The translations under genes and the position numbers were made by a program. The notes under the pieces are model-generated. The model made no database searches. It saw nothing but the letters and a program-made list of their open reading frames with translations, and had not been told where the DNA came from. DNA of 64,000 nt from Verrucomicrobiota bacterium (GTDB lineage Bacteria > Verrucomicrobiota > Verrucomicrobiia > Limisphaerales > JACDHS01): NCBI GenBank assembly GCA_013820875.1, contig JACDHS010000002.1, positions 1-64,000 on the forward strand. Reading direction: 5' to 3'. Within the stretch, counting starts at the first letter, position 1. Each line of letters begins with the position of its first letter. This document shows, piece by piece, positions 1-9,305 of the stretch.

Positions 1-135
1 AAGAGGGGGCACAAACAGTGTCGCCCCTACAGGGCTCAGAAAAATTGTCGCCGTAAACCCAGGCCTTGCTCGTCTGACTCGCTGCAGCCTGGGCTATCAC
101 ATGGCGGGCCTTCAGCCCTTAACTAAACGGCAGTG
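1..135. repeat. Dispersed intergenic repeat, copy 1 (truncated by window edge)
   Basis: This non-coding stretch is nearly the same as 22021-22175, in the same orientation. Shared landmarks are the block around the words 'gtcgcccctacagggctcag', 'gtaaacccaggcc' and 'gcctgggctatcacatggcg'. The copy at 22 kb carries an extra 35 bp between 'cccaggcc' and 'ttgctcgtctgac' that is missing here, so this copy shows the uninterrupted form. Bases 136-310 hold no gene or motif that I can recognise. Confidence 0.8.
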
Positions 136-310
136 ACCTTCTCCCCCGAGGAGAAGGAACCAGACAGCCCGCCGTGCAATAAATGCTCGCGGTTGAACAC
201 GGGACGCTTCCGATCAAACTTGAGTGCCTTTTCGGAAATTACTTTTGGCAATCGCTATAGTGATGAAAGTTCCATGACTTCATTAACTGAATAGCCACAT
301 CCGTTGCTGT

Positions 311-1744
311 TCAAAACCACGGAAAATGCATGGACATCCTGGCCCATGCAGCATCCGGCAGCGGAGTGAGAATCATCAGAAGAATCACAAAGGTGAAGAA
401 ACCAAGGCCGCGACGCCATCCGCTCACCGGTGTCAGGTCGTTCAATGGCGGCGTGATGCGTCTCGCGATCATGAAAATAATCAATGCCCAGAGCAACAGC
501 CACGGCCAGACAAACAGGGCCAACAGGAAGATTGTCCACATGGCTAACCGACTGATCGTCAGACCAGTGCGCGTTCCAAACATCGCCCGCGCAATATGGC
601 CCCCATCCAACTGACCGACCGGCACTAAATTGAGCGCAGTGATCAGCAGTCCCAGCCAACCCGCAAAACCGAGTGGACTCAATCGGACCAGATCCCCCGG
701 ATTCAATTCGCCCGCAAATGAGATTCGGGCCAGCAGTCCGAACAAAAACGAATTCGCCGGCAACGCGGAAAAGATGAACCCCTCTGCCTCGATCGGTCGC
801 GACACTATTTCTGACGTCTGCAAGCCAAGAACCAGCGCAGGCAGAGCGATGACCAACCCAGCCAGCGGACCGGCAATGGCCATGTCGAAAAGCGAAGTGC
901 GTTCTTCAGGCGGGGTCCGCATGCGAATGAATGCCCCGAATGTTCCCAATGCAAAGGGCACCGGAATAAAATAGGGGGGCGTCACATTCATCTTGTGATG
1001 TTTGGCGGCGAAGTAATGCCCCATCTCATGACAACCGAGAATGGCCAGCAACCCGATGGCATACGGAATGCCGGCTGTAAACCGGGCGGGTTCCTGGAAG
1101 AGATCGATTCCTTGATACATCGCTCCCGCCCATGTTGTGGTGAGTAATGTCAGAAAAAACAGGAGCCAATGCAGCGCCGGCCGGACCGGCGTTTCCAGCG
1201 TGGCCTGTTCGATCGGTTTGTCCATCAGGATGATGGAGGTATCGAGCCGCTCATCCTGCTGTAGCAATGGAACGATGTCTTCGGGAAACGCCGCTTTCAA
1301 TTTTTCAAATGCCTGTTCAGGCGATTCACGCAATGGACCCCGAAAAATCCGAATTCCATCTTCGTGAGTGGCAACACATACCTCCATCACTTCCTTGATT
1401 ACATCCGGTTGTTCATCGGGATGAATCATTTTCGGTTTAGGCAACTGCGCCTGCGCGGCAGCCGCTGCCCGCCGGAAAAGCCAAATCAGCAGGATGAAGT
1501 TAATGACAGCGAGCAGCAGGAACAGAATCGGCGTCAGGCCCCAGGTGCGTCCCCATGGCGTGAACAAAAGCAGGAGCAACGGGAGAAATAACAGGATGAT
1601 CAGCAAACGCCGAAGCCAATTGCCGGAATCCATTTCGTCTGAATCAGAATGCGATCCATTCATTTGATTTGCCTGCTGAATGAGGGCTGAAATTCCATGG
1701 TGGCACGTTGTATGGAAGATGCGCCCTTCTTCCAATGCAACCAT
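311..1744 (-). CDS. M50 family site-2-type membrane metalloprotease
   Basis: A 477-residue polytopic membrane protein. The zinc motif HEMGH sits near residue 239 inside a hydrophobic segment, and the second M50 motif, ending in QLDGGH with the Asp zinc ligand, lies near residues 378-383. The first ~100 residues hold two extra hydrophobic segments and a soluble stretch, so the enzyme core is in the C-terminal two thirds. Members of this family cut substrates within the membrane, often anti-sigma factors or signal-peptide remnants; the substrate here is unknown. The ATG at 1744 is used as start; a Met at 1663 (before NGSHSDSDE) is an alternative because the first 27 residues look unlike a membrane-protein N terminus. 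It stands alone, divergent from the next gene. Confidence 0.85.
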   Translation of the reverse strand: MVALEEGRIFHTTCHHGISALIQQANQMNGSHSDSDEMDSGNWLRRLLIILLFLPLLLLLFTPWGRTWGLTPILFLLLAVINFILLIWLFRRAAAAAQAQLPKPKMIHPDEQPDVIKEVMEVCVATHEDGIRIFRGPLRESPEQAFEKLKAAFPEDIVPLLQQDERLDTSIILMDKPIEQATLETPVRPALHWLLFFLTLLTTTWAGAMYQGIDLFQEPARFTAGIPYAIGLLAILGCHEMGHYFAAKHHKMNVTPPYFIPVPFALGTFGAFIRMRTPPEERTSLFDMAIAGPLAGLVIALPALVLGLQTSEIVSRPIEAEGFIFSALPANSFLFGLLARISFAGELNPGDLVRLSPLGFAGWLGLLITALNLVPVGQLDGGHIARAMFGTRTGLTISRLAMWTIFLLALFVWPWLLLWALIIFMIARRITPPLNDLTPVSGWRRGLGFFTFVILLMILTPLPDAAWARMSMHFPWF

Positions 1745-1919
1745 TTAACAATTAAACCATGCAACCTTCCCCCGTTCGTATCCATTCGTTGTAAAATCCT
1801 GTTTTTTGCTCCTTCCCTAACCTACGCGTAAAACCGCGCTTTCTGAACGGAGAGCTTTCACCGAGAAACCTGTAGGCGAAACGTCCGACAGTAGAAAACC
1901 GTAAACTAGCCACCACGTT

Positions 1920-4430
1920 TTGCGCCGATGCGGCACGGAAACTACATTGATCCATACCGGATCCATTGTGATTTACTTTCTGGAAAATTTCTTACGGAAA
2001 CTGCGCCGCGGCTTGAGTGTGAGCGAATGGGCCATTCGCCATTTCAAACTGCCCATCCCGGAGGATGCCCGCCCAGAAAAACCCGGGTTGCTCCTGATCC
2101 AGATTGATGGACTCGCCCGGGGACAGTTCGAGAAAGCGCTACGCCGCGGCAAAATGCCTTTCCTGAAAAGATTGCTCCGACGCCAGCACTACGAGCTGAA
2201 AAGTTTTTATTCCGGTGTTCCTTCGACCACTCCCGCTGTGCAGGGTGAGCTTTTCTACGGAGTGCCTTGTGTCGTTCCATCGTTCAGTTTTTTGAATCGC
2301 GCAGAGCGACGCCTCGCCACCATGTATCATCCGGAAAGCGTGAAGCCGGTGGAGGAAATTCTTCAGCAGAAAGGCGAAGGCCTGCTCACGGGCGGCAGTT
2401 CGTGGTCGAATATTTATTGCGGCGGCGCAACGCAGGAGGAAAGCCATGTTTGCGCCGCAAGCATTGGCTTCGGCGACATGATGCGTTCGAAATCCTTTTT
2501 CAGTTTCATTGCACTGATGCTGCTGCAGATCCCGATGGTCCTTCGCACGATTGGTTTGGTTTTGTTCGAACTGGTTCTCGCCGTGTGGGATGTGATCGAA
2601 GGAGTATTTCGACATCGCAAACAGTTACACCGCGAATTGAAATTTGTTTTCAATCGCATGTTCATCACCATCGGTTTGCGTGAAGTCATAACCATGGGCG
2701 CAAAAATCGATCTCGCGCGCGGCCTGCCGATTACACACCTCAACTTTCTTGGCTACGACGAGCAAGCGCACCGGCGCGGCCCCGGCTCTGCCTTTGCGCA
2801 TTGGTCCTTGCGAGGAATTGACCGGGCCATTGAGCGTCTTTTTTTTGCCGCGCAACGTTCGCACCGGCGCGATTACCAGGTCTGGATTTTCTCCGATCAC
2901 GGACAGGAAGCGGTCACGCCGTTCTCGGAGATTTTCGAAGGTGGCATCGAAGAAGCAGTGCGGCAGGGATGGGAGCACACAGTGAAGGGGCAGAAGCGGC
3001 GGAAATCGCGCGTATCTGATCGCGATTCGAGGGCCTATTGGGCGGGTGGAAAAGTTGCCCGGAAACGCCTGGCCGAACGTTCACTCTGGGAACAACTCAC
3101 CGAGGATGAGAACCACTCCTTCTCCATTGCCGCCATGGGTCCGGTCGGCCACGTCTATTTTGCGCAGGAACTCGGCATCGAAGAAAAACGGCAGTTCGCA
3201 AACTGGCTGGTTGCCAACGCCAAAATCCCGGGTGTCCTTTTCAAGACAGAGCCGGGGCACGCCCTTTGGATCCGCCGACAAGGCGAACTGCTCCTGCCGG
3301 AGGAAGCGATTGAAGTGTTGCCTCATTCGGAAAAACTGAATGAAGAAGCAGCACGCGATCTGGTTTGCCTTTGCCACAACGAATATGCTGGCGATGTCAT
3401 TCTGCTCGGCTGGAACACGGACAGTCCGCCAATGACTTTCGAGGAAGAACGTGGCGCACACGGCGGCCCCGGCCCGAATGAGACGCAAGGTTTTCTGCTC
3501 GTTCCCGAGAACACCCGCTTTCCCCACACCCACACCAGCTACGTCCGCCCGGCGAACCTGCGCGAAGCGGCGCTCCATCTGTTGCGCCGCAAACGCATCT
3601 CGCGCGTCCACCGCACCGCACCGCATTTGCGCGTGATGACCTACAATGTCCACGCTTGCCTCGGGATGGATGGTAAAATTTCAACGCACCGAATCGCCCA
3701 GGTGATCGAACGGCACGATCCTGCCGTCATCGCTCTCCAGGAATTGGATATCCACCGTTCGCGTTCTCGCACGGAACACCAGGTGGAGATGATCGCCCAT
3801 GAACTGGGAATGCACTTCCATTTTTCCCCCGCCAAAGCGCACGGCGAAGAACAATATGGAGACGCAATTCTCAGCAAGTATCCGTTGAAGCTCATTCGCG
3901 CGGAAAACATCACCAAAGCGCCCAAGGTGGATCCCGAACCTCGCGGCGCTCTCTGGGTGCAATTTGAGATGGATGGAATTCTCATCAACCTGATCAACAC
4001 CCATTTTGGCCTGGGCGTCCGCGAACGAATGTCGCAGGCCATGGATTTGCTCAGCAAAAAATGGATCGGAGGAATTGAATTGAACGAACCGGTAATTCTC
4101 TGTGGCGATTTCAACACCTTTCCCGACACCCTCCCCTATCGAGCCTTCACCTCGCGATTGCATGATGTGCAATTGATGATCCCGAACTTTCGCGCACGTA
4201 AAACATTCTCCACCGCCTCGCCGGTTTTCCGCATTGACCACATTTTTGTCTCCGGCCATTTCAACGTTCACAAAGTGCAAGTGCCCAGAAATCACCTGAC
4301 CCGCATCGCCTCGGACCACTTGCCCCTGGTCGCCGATCTCACGTTCGACGAACGGCACCTGAAAACGGTGCCGCACCTTTTCCCCGAACACACAGCACAT
4401 CGAACGTCAGCGGAATCGTTGAAACGTTGA
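1920..4430 (+). CDS. Alkaline-phosphatase-fold phosphodiesterase fused to EEP-family nuclease/phosphatase
   Basis: About 836 residues in two enzyme parts. Residues ~50-560 look like a type I phosphodiesterase/nucleotide pyrophosphatase of the alkaline phosphatase superfamily: metal-type motifs LLLIQIDGLA, the SGVPSTTPAVQG segment, GYDEQAH, FSDHGQE and ERGAHGGPGPN follow in the expected order. Residues ~575-815 are an endonuclease/exonuclease/phosphatase domain: VMTYNVHACLG, ALQELD (metal Glu), CGDFNTFPDT and ASDHLPLVADL. A hydrophobic stretch near residues 190-215 may be a membrane anchor. The longest frame opens with TTG at 1920; an in-frame GTG at 1968 (VIYFLENFLRKL) is an equally likely start. 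Substrates are unknown; lipid head groups or nucleotides fit both halves. Confidence 0.8.
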   Translation: MRRCGTETTLIHTGSIVIYFLENFLRKLRRGLSVSEWAIRHFKLPIPEDARPEKPGLLLIQIDGLARGQFEKALRRGKMPFLKRLLRRQHYELKSFYSGVPSTTPAVQGELFYGVPCVVPSFSFLNRAERRLATMYHPESVKPVEEILQQKGEGLLTGGSSWSNIYCGGATQEESHVCAASIGFGDMMRSKSFFSFIALMLLQIPMVLRTIGLVLFELVLAVWDVIEGVFRHRKQLHRELKFVFNRMFITIGLREVITMGAKIDLARGLPITHLNFLGYDEQAHRRGPGSAFAHWSLRGIDRAIERLFFAAQRSHRRDYQVWIFSDHGQEAVTPFSEIFEGGIEEAVRQGWEHTVKGQKRRKSRVSDRDSRAYWAGGKVARKRLAERSLWEQLTEDENHSFSIAAMGPVGHVYFAQELGIEEKRQFANWLVANAKIPGVLFKTEPGHALWIRRQGELLLPEEAIEVLPHSEKLNEEAARDLVCLCHNEYAGDVILLGWNTDSPPMTFEEERGAHGGPGPNETQGFLLVPENTRFPHTHTSYVRPANLREAALHLLRRKRISRVHRTAPHLRVMTYNVHACLGMDGKISTHRIAQVIERHDPAVIALQELDIHRSRSRTEHQVEMIAHELGMHFHFSPAKAHGEEQYGDAILSKYPLKLIRAENITKAPKVDPEPRGALWVQFEMDGILINLINTHFGLGVRERMSQAMDLLSKKWIGGIELNEPVILCGDFNTFPDTLPYRAFTSRLHDVQLMIPNFRARKTFSTASPVFRIDHIFVSGHFNVHKVQVPRNHLTRIASDHLPLVADLTFDERHLKTVPHLFPEHTAHRTSAESLKR

Positions 4431-4496
4431 GTCAACGGATGTCGGAGGCTCAGAATGGGCTAACTCGCCTCCTTTCCCGTTCTGTTTTGAAACCCT

Positions 4497-4830
4497 CGTT
4501 GGCCAACCTACCTACTTTTTCGTTCTGTTTTGGACACCTCGTTGGCCAACCTACCTACTTTTTCGTTCCGTTTTGGACACCTCGTTGGCCAACCTACCTA
4601 CTTTTCGTTCTGTTTTAGACACCTCGTTGGCCAACCTACCTACTTTTCGTTCTGTTTTAGACACCTCGTTGGCCAACCTACCTACTTTTTCGTTCTGTTT
4701 TGGACACCTCGTTGGCCAACCTACCTACTTTTTCGTTCTGTTTTAGACACCTCGTTGGCCAACCTACCTACTTTTTCGTTCTGTTTTGACGGCAAGTTGG
4801 CCAACCAGGGCTCTAAAACAGAACGAAAAA
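4497..4830. repeat. Tandem array A, 42-43 bp period, about seven units
   Basis: Units begin at 4497, 4540, 4583, 4625, 4667, 4710 and 4753; spacing is 43, 43, 42, 42, 43 and 43 bp, the change being one T in a T-run. Each unit holds the palindrome 'ttggccaa', the words 'cctaccta' and 'cgttctgtttt'. The last unit ends in an exact 16 bp inverted repeat: 4772-4787 pairs with 4815-4830, across a loop that itself contains a further 'ttggccaa'. The period is not a multiple of three and all frames drift, so the open frames through the array are not likely to be protein. Confidence 0.95.
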
Positions 4831-5214
4831 ATGGATAAACAGCCCGTTTTCCTTACTTTTGGGTATTTTCGCGGGAATTTCGGGTGGAAAAGGGCCAATT
4901 TTGTCTTCGGGTCTCAAACGGGTGTGATTAGTGGGTGAAATTTCCGAAGGAACGGACGCGGCGTAACCGCGACGCGGTTCGTTGTTTCTATTGTTCTGAT
5001 TTGTGCGCAGCATCAGCCGCAGCACGCGAGATTATCAAGCGGGCCTGCAAAATCTGAACGCCGCAATTATTGCCGTACCCGCTGCGGCTGACTCTTCGAG
5101 CACAGCCGCGCTCCGTTTTTTACGCCATCTCACCCGGAAAAAATCACGCCCGCGAGCAACTGAGAATCACAACGAGTCTGGACGTTGCGCGGCCCATCTG
5201 TTACTCGTAACGGC
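4831..5214. other. Gene-free stretch between array A and the LacI gene
   Basis: No convincing gene, RNA or repeat was seen. Short open frames exist but have no recognisable protein character. The promoter of the LacI-type gene should lie at its right end, but no clear -35/-10 pair stands out. Confidence 0.5.
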
Positions 5215-6255
5215 ATGTCTTCCGGAAAGGTTATTACTTTACGTGATGTGGCCGAAAAAGCCGGCGTCAGCGTGATGACCGTCTCACGCGTCTTGCGTAA
5301 CCAACGCAATATTTCCACTGAAACGAAAGATAAGGTAAACAAGATTGCCGCTGAACTGGGCTATCGCCCCAACCCGATGGTCTCCGCGCTGATGAGTTAT
5401 CGTCGTTCCGCGCGCCAGACCGTCACCTATTCTTCGCTTGGGTTCATCACTTCCTTTGCGACGCGCCAGGAATGGCGTGAAAACAAGTTGTATAACGAGT
5501 TTTTCGAAGGAGCGAAGGCTGGGGCCGATCGTCATGGGTTTCAATTGGAAGAGTTCTGGTCGCGCGAACCCGGCATGTCCACCGAACGACTCAGCGAGAT
5601 TCTTTACTACCGAAATGTGCCCGGTCTTCTCATCGCTCCCCTGCCCGTCTCGCAAGGTCATTTGCGATTGGACTGGGCCAAATTTTCAGCAGTCACAATA
5701 GGTTATTCTTTGGCCCGTCCGCCGTTGCATCGTGCGGTGAATCATCAGTTTCGTTCCATGCGCCTGGCCGTGCGGCAATTGCGCAAAGTCGGCTATAAAC
5801 GCATGGGGCTGGCCATGGCCGCGAGTTACGACAGTCGCGTGGACCACCAATGGAGCGGGAGTTTTCTAGCCGAACAAGTGCGGTTGGATCCCGGAGACCG
5901 CGTTCCACTTTATCTCGTGGAGGATGAAGAATGGAACGAAGCCAATTTCCTGAAATGGTTTCGGAAGAACAAACCCGATGTCATCATCAGCCAGCAGAAA
6001 GACATTTTGCAGTGGCTAGGCAAAATCAAGGTGCAAGTGCCGGATGACGTGGGCTTTGTGCATCTGAATTGCCCGGATGATTCCGGTGAATTCGCCGGCA
6101 TTTATCAGAATGGCCGGGTGATCGGCGAAGTGGCCATCGATTTCCTTGTGGCAATGGTGCAACGCAACGAACGAGGCGTGCCCAGCCTGGCGCACTCGAT
6201 CCTGGTCGAGGGAACGTGGGTGGATGGAAAAACGATCCGCAAATCCCCGCGTTGA
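5215..6255 (+). CDS. LacI-family transcriptional regulator
   Basis: 346 residues from the ATG at 5215; a TTG start 30 bases upstream is possible but adds residues without family likeness. Residues ~5-55 are a classic LacI helix-turn-helix with hinge: ITLRDVAEKAGVSVMTVSRV followed by the LGYRPNPMVSAL region. The remainder is a periplasmic-binding-protein-like sensor fold. Family members bind operator DNA as dimers and respond to a sugar or related small molecule. The effector-binding half is divergent, as is common in verrucomicrobial paralogues that lack an adjacent sugar operon. No sugar gene lies next to it, so its targets are probably elsewhere. Confidence 0.9.
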   Translation: MSSGKVITLRDVAEKAGVSVMTVSRVLRNQRNISTETKDKVNKIAAELGYRPNPMVSALMSYRRSARQTVTYSSLGFITSFATRQEWRENKLYNEFFEGAKAGADRHGFQLEEFWSREPGMSTERLSEILYYRNVPGLLIAPLPVSQGHLRLDWAKFSAVTIGYSLARPPLHRAVNHQFRSMRLAVRQLRKVGYKRMGLAMAASYDSRVDHQWSGSFLAEQVRLDPGDRVPLYLVEDEEWNEANFLKWFRKNKPDVIISQQKDILQWLGKIKVQVPDDVGFVHLNCPDDSGEFAGIYQNGRVIGEVAIDFLVAMVQRNERGVPSLAHSILVEGTWVDGKTIRKSPR

Positions 6256-6323
6256 TGTGCCGATGCAACTTTCTGCCGATTGCCGCGTTTAAATAGAAAG
6301 GTCAAAAAGGGAAAAACCAGGTA

Positions 6324-6345
6324 GTGTCCATTCGTGGTTAATCTG
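6324..6345 (-). repeat. Copy of the dispersed 'accacgaatg' word family
   Basis: The reverse complement reads as the 'taaccacgaatggacac' word seen again at 39941, 51195, 51324 (inverted) and 62433. It lies in the gap before the secretion operon and has no coding potential. Confidence 0.6.
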
Positions 6346-6448
6346 GGCACACACAGGAAAAGACTTATTTGGCGATTGCCGGATTTTATGCAAAAGTGAA
6401 CGCCTGTTTCACCTGAATTGCCACAGTTGAAACAGGTACCAGTTAAAT

Positions 6449-7732
6449 ATGCCGCAATTCTCTTATAAAGCGCGCCGCCGCTCCGGCGAAGTTGTGCAAG
6501 GTGTGTTGGATGTCGCTGATCGCAGCGCTGCCCTCGTCCAAATCGAACGTCTTGGCTTGTTTCCCGTGGCCGTTGATGGCGCCAAAGGCGGGGCCGCTGC
6601 GGTAGCCGCGCCCACCCAGAATGGAAATGCTTCACGAACCAAGCTGGCCGATATTTTACCTCCCTCGTTGCGCGCCGCGATGGAGCGCAAACGCAAACCG
6701 AAGCTGCAGGAGTTGGCGACCTTTACCCAGCAATTGGCCAACCTGCTGAGCGCCGGCATGCCACTGACAGTGGCGCTCAACAGTATGACCCACCTGGAAT
6801 CCAAAGGCATTCCAGCGGATATCAGTCGCCAGCTAAAAACCGACGTCATGGAAGGCAAAAGCCTTTCAGATGCAATGAAGCGGCAGCCGCTCATTTTTTC
6901 AGATCTCTACATCAACATGGTTCGGGCAGGCGAACAATCCGGAGCGCTGGTGGAAGTGTTGCGTCGTATGGCCGATCACTTCGAGCGATTTGCGCAGGTC
7001 CAGGCAAAATTTACCTCTGCCCTCATTTACCCGGTCATCGTCGTCTCCATCGGCATCATCATCATGTTCTTCTTCATGACTGTGATGCTCCCGAAGTTTC
7101 TTTCCATTTTTGAAGGATTGGATGTTCCGCTGCCCTTTGCGACCCGGATGCTGATTGGGGTCAGTGATGTTTTCAAAGATTACTGGTGGGTAATCATCCT
7201 TTCGGTGATTGCGCTCCTCGTCCTGTTCAAGCGTTACAAAAGCACCGAAAATGGGCGACGCACCCTTCACCGTATGATGTTGAACGCACCCGTTTTCGGA
7301 AAAGTGTTCAAGCTGAACCTGTTTGGGCAATTTGCCCGGACGTTGGGAACGTTACTGCGCAACGGTGTGCCGGTTCTGACCGCGCTGCAAATTTCCGAAG
7401 AAGTAATGACGAATGTCATCCTGAAGGAAGCGATTGCGAAAACTCGCGAGGAGGTCACCGATGGTAAAACCATTGCTCAACCGCTGGCCCGGAGCAAAGT
7501 GTTTCCACAACTCATGGTGGACTTGGTGAAGATCGGCGAAGACACCGGGGATGTTCCCGGATCGCTGGAAAATATCGCCCAGACCTACGAAGGAGAATTG
7601 AATATCGCACTGCGGGTGGTAATGGACCTGATTGAACCGGCAATGATCATCATCATGGCGTTGGGCGTCGGCTTTTTGCTGCTCAGCGTTTTGTCCGCCA
7701 TGTTTGCGATCACATCGAATATCGCCCGTTAA
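6449..7732 (+). CDS. gspF: Type II secretion/type IV pilus inner-membrane platform protein GspF/PilC
   Basis: 427 residues, normal for the family. It opens with the typical MPQFSYKARRRSGEVVQG segment and has two T2SSF domains, the second starting near residue 285 (VFKLNLFGQFARTLGTLLRN). Three membrane segments lie near residues 190-215, 240-262 and 392-420. GspF is the inner-membrane platform that couples the assembly ATPase to pseudopilin polymerisation. It is the first gene of a five-gene operon: its stop codon is directly followed by the ATG of the next gene. No GspE ATPase or GspD secretin is encoded in the window, so those must be supplied from another locus. Confidence 0.93.
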   Translation: MPQFSYKARRRSGEVVQGVLDVADRSAALVQIERLGLFPVAVDGAKGGAAAVAAPTQNGNASRTKLADILPPSLRAAMERKRKPKLQELATFTQQLANLLSAGMPLTVALNSMTHLESKGIPADISRQLKTDVMEGKSLSDAMKRQPLIFSDLYINMVRAGEQSGALVEVLRRMADHFERFAQVQAKFTSALIYPVIVVSIGIIIMFFFMTVMLPKFLSIFEGLDVPLPFATRMLIGVSDVFKDYWWVIILSVIALLVLFKRYKSTENGRRTLHRMMLNAPVFGKVFKLNLFGQFARTLGTLLRNGVPVLTALQISEEVMTNVILKEAIAKTREEVTDGKTIAQPLARSKVFPQLMVDLVKIGEDTGDVPGSLENIAQTYEGELNIALRVVMDLIEPAMIIIMALGVGFLLLSVLSAMFAITSNIAR

Positions 7733-8209
7733 ATGTTTTCCAAGCGACAGTTTAAAAGCGGGCGATGGCAGAAGGGGTTCACACTGTTCGAGCTTTTGAT
7801 AGTGGTGGCTATTCTGGGAATCATTACCGCCATCGGAATCCCCTCGATTGCGCGCACGATGCATAAGGAAGGAATGCGCAAGGCAGTAAGCGATTTTGTC
7901 GAGGCATGTTCCGACGCGAGGGCCATGGCGATTCTGAAACAGGAGACAACCACCCTGACCATTCGGCCGCATGAAGGCACCTTTAAATCGCCGACGAAAT
8001 CGTTCACATTTCCGGAGAACGTGCAGATCGAGTTCATGGGTGTGAACTTCTCGCTTGTGGACATGGAAATGGAGGAAACGACCGTTCGTTTCTTTTCGAA
8101 TGGAACATCGGATGAATTCTCAATCGTCCTGAAGTCTCATATGATGGAAACGGTCACGATCAGCCTCGAATTGGTTACGGCGCTGGCCGATGTGAATTAC
8201 GTGAAATGA
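7733..8209 (+). CDS. gspH: Pseudopilin, GspH/FimT type
   Basis: 158 residues. A basic leader ends at the prepilin peptidase site: KG before FTLFELLIVVAILGIITAIG, with the conserved Glu at mature position 5. The following SDARAMAI stretch is typical of GspH/FimT minor pseudopilins. It directly abuts gspF with no intergenic base and overlaps the next gene by ATGA, so translation is probably coupled. It would be cleaved and N-methylated by a PilD/GspO peptidase not seen here. It is expected to join the tip of a pseudopilus. Confidence 0.85.
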   Translation: MFSKRQFKSGRWQKGFTLFELLIVVAILGIITAIGIPSIARTMHKEGMRKAVSDFVEACSDARAMAILKQETTTLTIRPHEGTFKSPTKSFTFPENVQIEFMGVNFSLVDMEMEETTVRFFSNGTSDEFSIVLKSHMMETVTISLELVTALADVNYVK

Positions 8210-8604
8210 AAATTTACGACGCTTCATTTCTTTCCCGACAGCAGCCCCGGCGCATCAGCGCGTTCACGCTGCTCGAAGTGATGATTGCGCTCGCCATCTT
8301 TTTCATCGCGCTGTTTTCGATTCTCGGTCTCGTCAGCCAGAATTTGCGCGCCGCCCGCTCCCTCAACCAAATGGGGCCGACCGCCGGGATGGTCGCCGCC
8401 GAGATGACGGCCATGACCAACAAGTATTATGAGGGTTCCGAGTCGGGCGATTTTGGGGAGTTATACCCGAACCACAGTTGGACGCGGGACGTCATGATCT
8501 ACGGCACAAATGGTTTATATGAAGTAAACATCGCGGTCCTCAAAGGTAACAATGTGGAGTCCACACTGACGATCCTACTCTTTAGCCCGGAATCGACCAG
8601 GTAA
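8206..8604 (+). CDS. gspI: Pseudopilin, GspI type
   Basis: 132 residues. The leader ends in RRISA before FTLLEVMIALAIFFIALFSI, a class III signal with Glu at mature position 5; Ala at -1 replaces the usual Gly, which the peptidase sometimes accepts. Length and gene order (H, I, J, K) point to GspI, the nucleator of the minor pseudopilin complex. It overlaps gspH by four bases and gspJ by one base. Confidence 0.8.
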   Translation: MKIYDASFLSRQQPRRISAFTLLEVMIALAIFFIALFSILGLVSQNLRAARSLNQMGPTAGMVAAEMTAMTNKYYEGSESGDFGELYPNHSWTRDVMIYGTNGLYEVNIAVLKGNNVESTLTILLFSPESTR

Positions 8605-9305
8605 TGATGCTTTTGTCACCAACTAGAAAAGTCCGGCATTCTTCAATCAAGGCTTTCACCCTGGTTGAAATCATTATCGCCATGTTCATCTTTTCGATTG
8701 TGATGGTGGCGATTTATTCCAGTTGGACTGCGATTCTGCGAGGTTCCAAGGTTGGATTGGACGCGGCGGCGAAGGTTCAGAGGGCGCGCATTGCCGTTAA
8801 GGCGGTGGAAGACGCTTTGTTGACCGCGCAATTTTTCGGCGGGGAGAACACCCGTTATTATAATTTTATAACGGACACAAAAGACGAGAATTTTCATTAC
8901 CTCACCTTCGTCTCCAAGCTGCCGCCAGAGAATTTTCCTGGATCGGGAATGTTCGATCCCGGGGCCCCTCGACGCGTTACTTTCGAAATTGTGCCGGATA
9001 ACGATGGGAAGAATCAATTGATCATGACGCAGATCCCAATGCTGGCGGTGACGAATGACATCATTCAGCCGTATCCCATCACCCTGGTGCGTGATTGCAG
9101 TCTTTTTTACCTGGAGTTCTGGGATACGGTAAAAGGCTACTGGGCCGCCGAACATGTGGACACCAATTCCCTCCCGAAAATGATGCGAGTCACCATCGGT
9201 TGGGGTAACTATAAGAATTCGTCGGAGCCTGAAGAAATTGTGACCCGGACAATCGCGTTGCCGGGTTCGACCGTGCCGCCGCAAATCAATCGTCCGCAAG
9301 GATAA
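8604..9305 (+). CDS. gspJ: Pseudopilin, GspJ type
   Basis: 233 residues. The leader IKA precedes FTLVEIIIAMFIFSIVMVAI, again with Glu at +5 and Ala at -1. The larger globular part and position between gspI and gspK match GspJ, which forms the I-J-K tip with its neighbours. The start codon shares its A with the last base of the gspI stop and the gene overlaps gspK by one base. Confidence 0.8.
   Translation: MMLLSPTRKVRHSSIKAFTLVEIIIAMFIFSIVMVAIYSSWTAILRGSKVGLDAAAKVQRARIAVKAVEDALLTAQFFGGENTRYYNFITDTKDENFHYLTFVSKLPPENFPGSGMFDPGAPRRVTFEIVPDNDGKNQLIMTQIPMLAVTNDIIQPYPITLVRDCSLFYLEFWDTVKGYWAAEHVDTNSLPKMMRVTIGWGNYKNSSEPEEIVTRTIALPGSTVPPQINRPQG

Noticed and set aside
1752..1955. 67-codon frame between the first two genes on the minus strand
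   Set aside because: No family likeness or ribosome site; it overlaps the likely promoter of both divergent genes.
4497..4797. CRISPR array
   Set aside because: Units are the same throughout with no unique spacers, and no cas gene is present. Same reasoning for the arrays at 22663 and 62978.
4427..4838. Open frames of 63 and 102 codons through array A
   Set aside because: They are repeats of a 42-43 bp non-coding unit in drifting frames; no start site or protein character.
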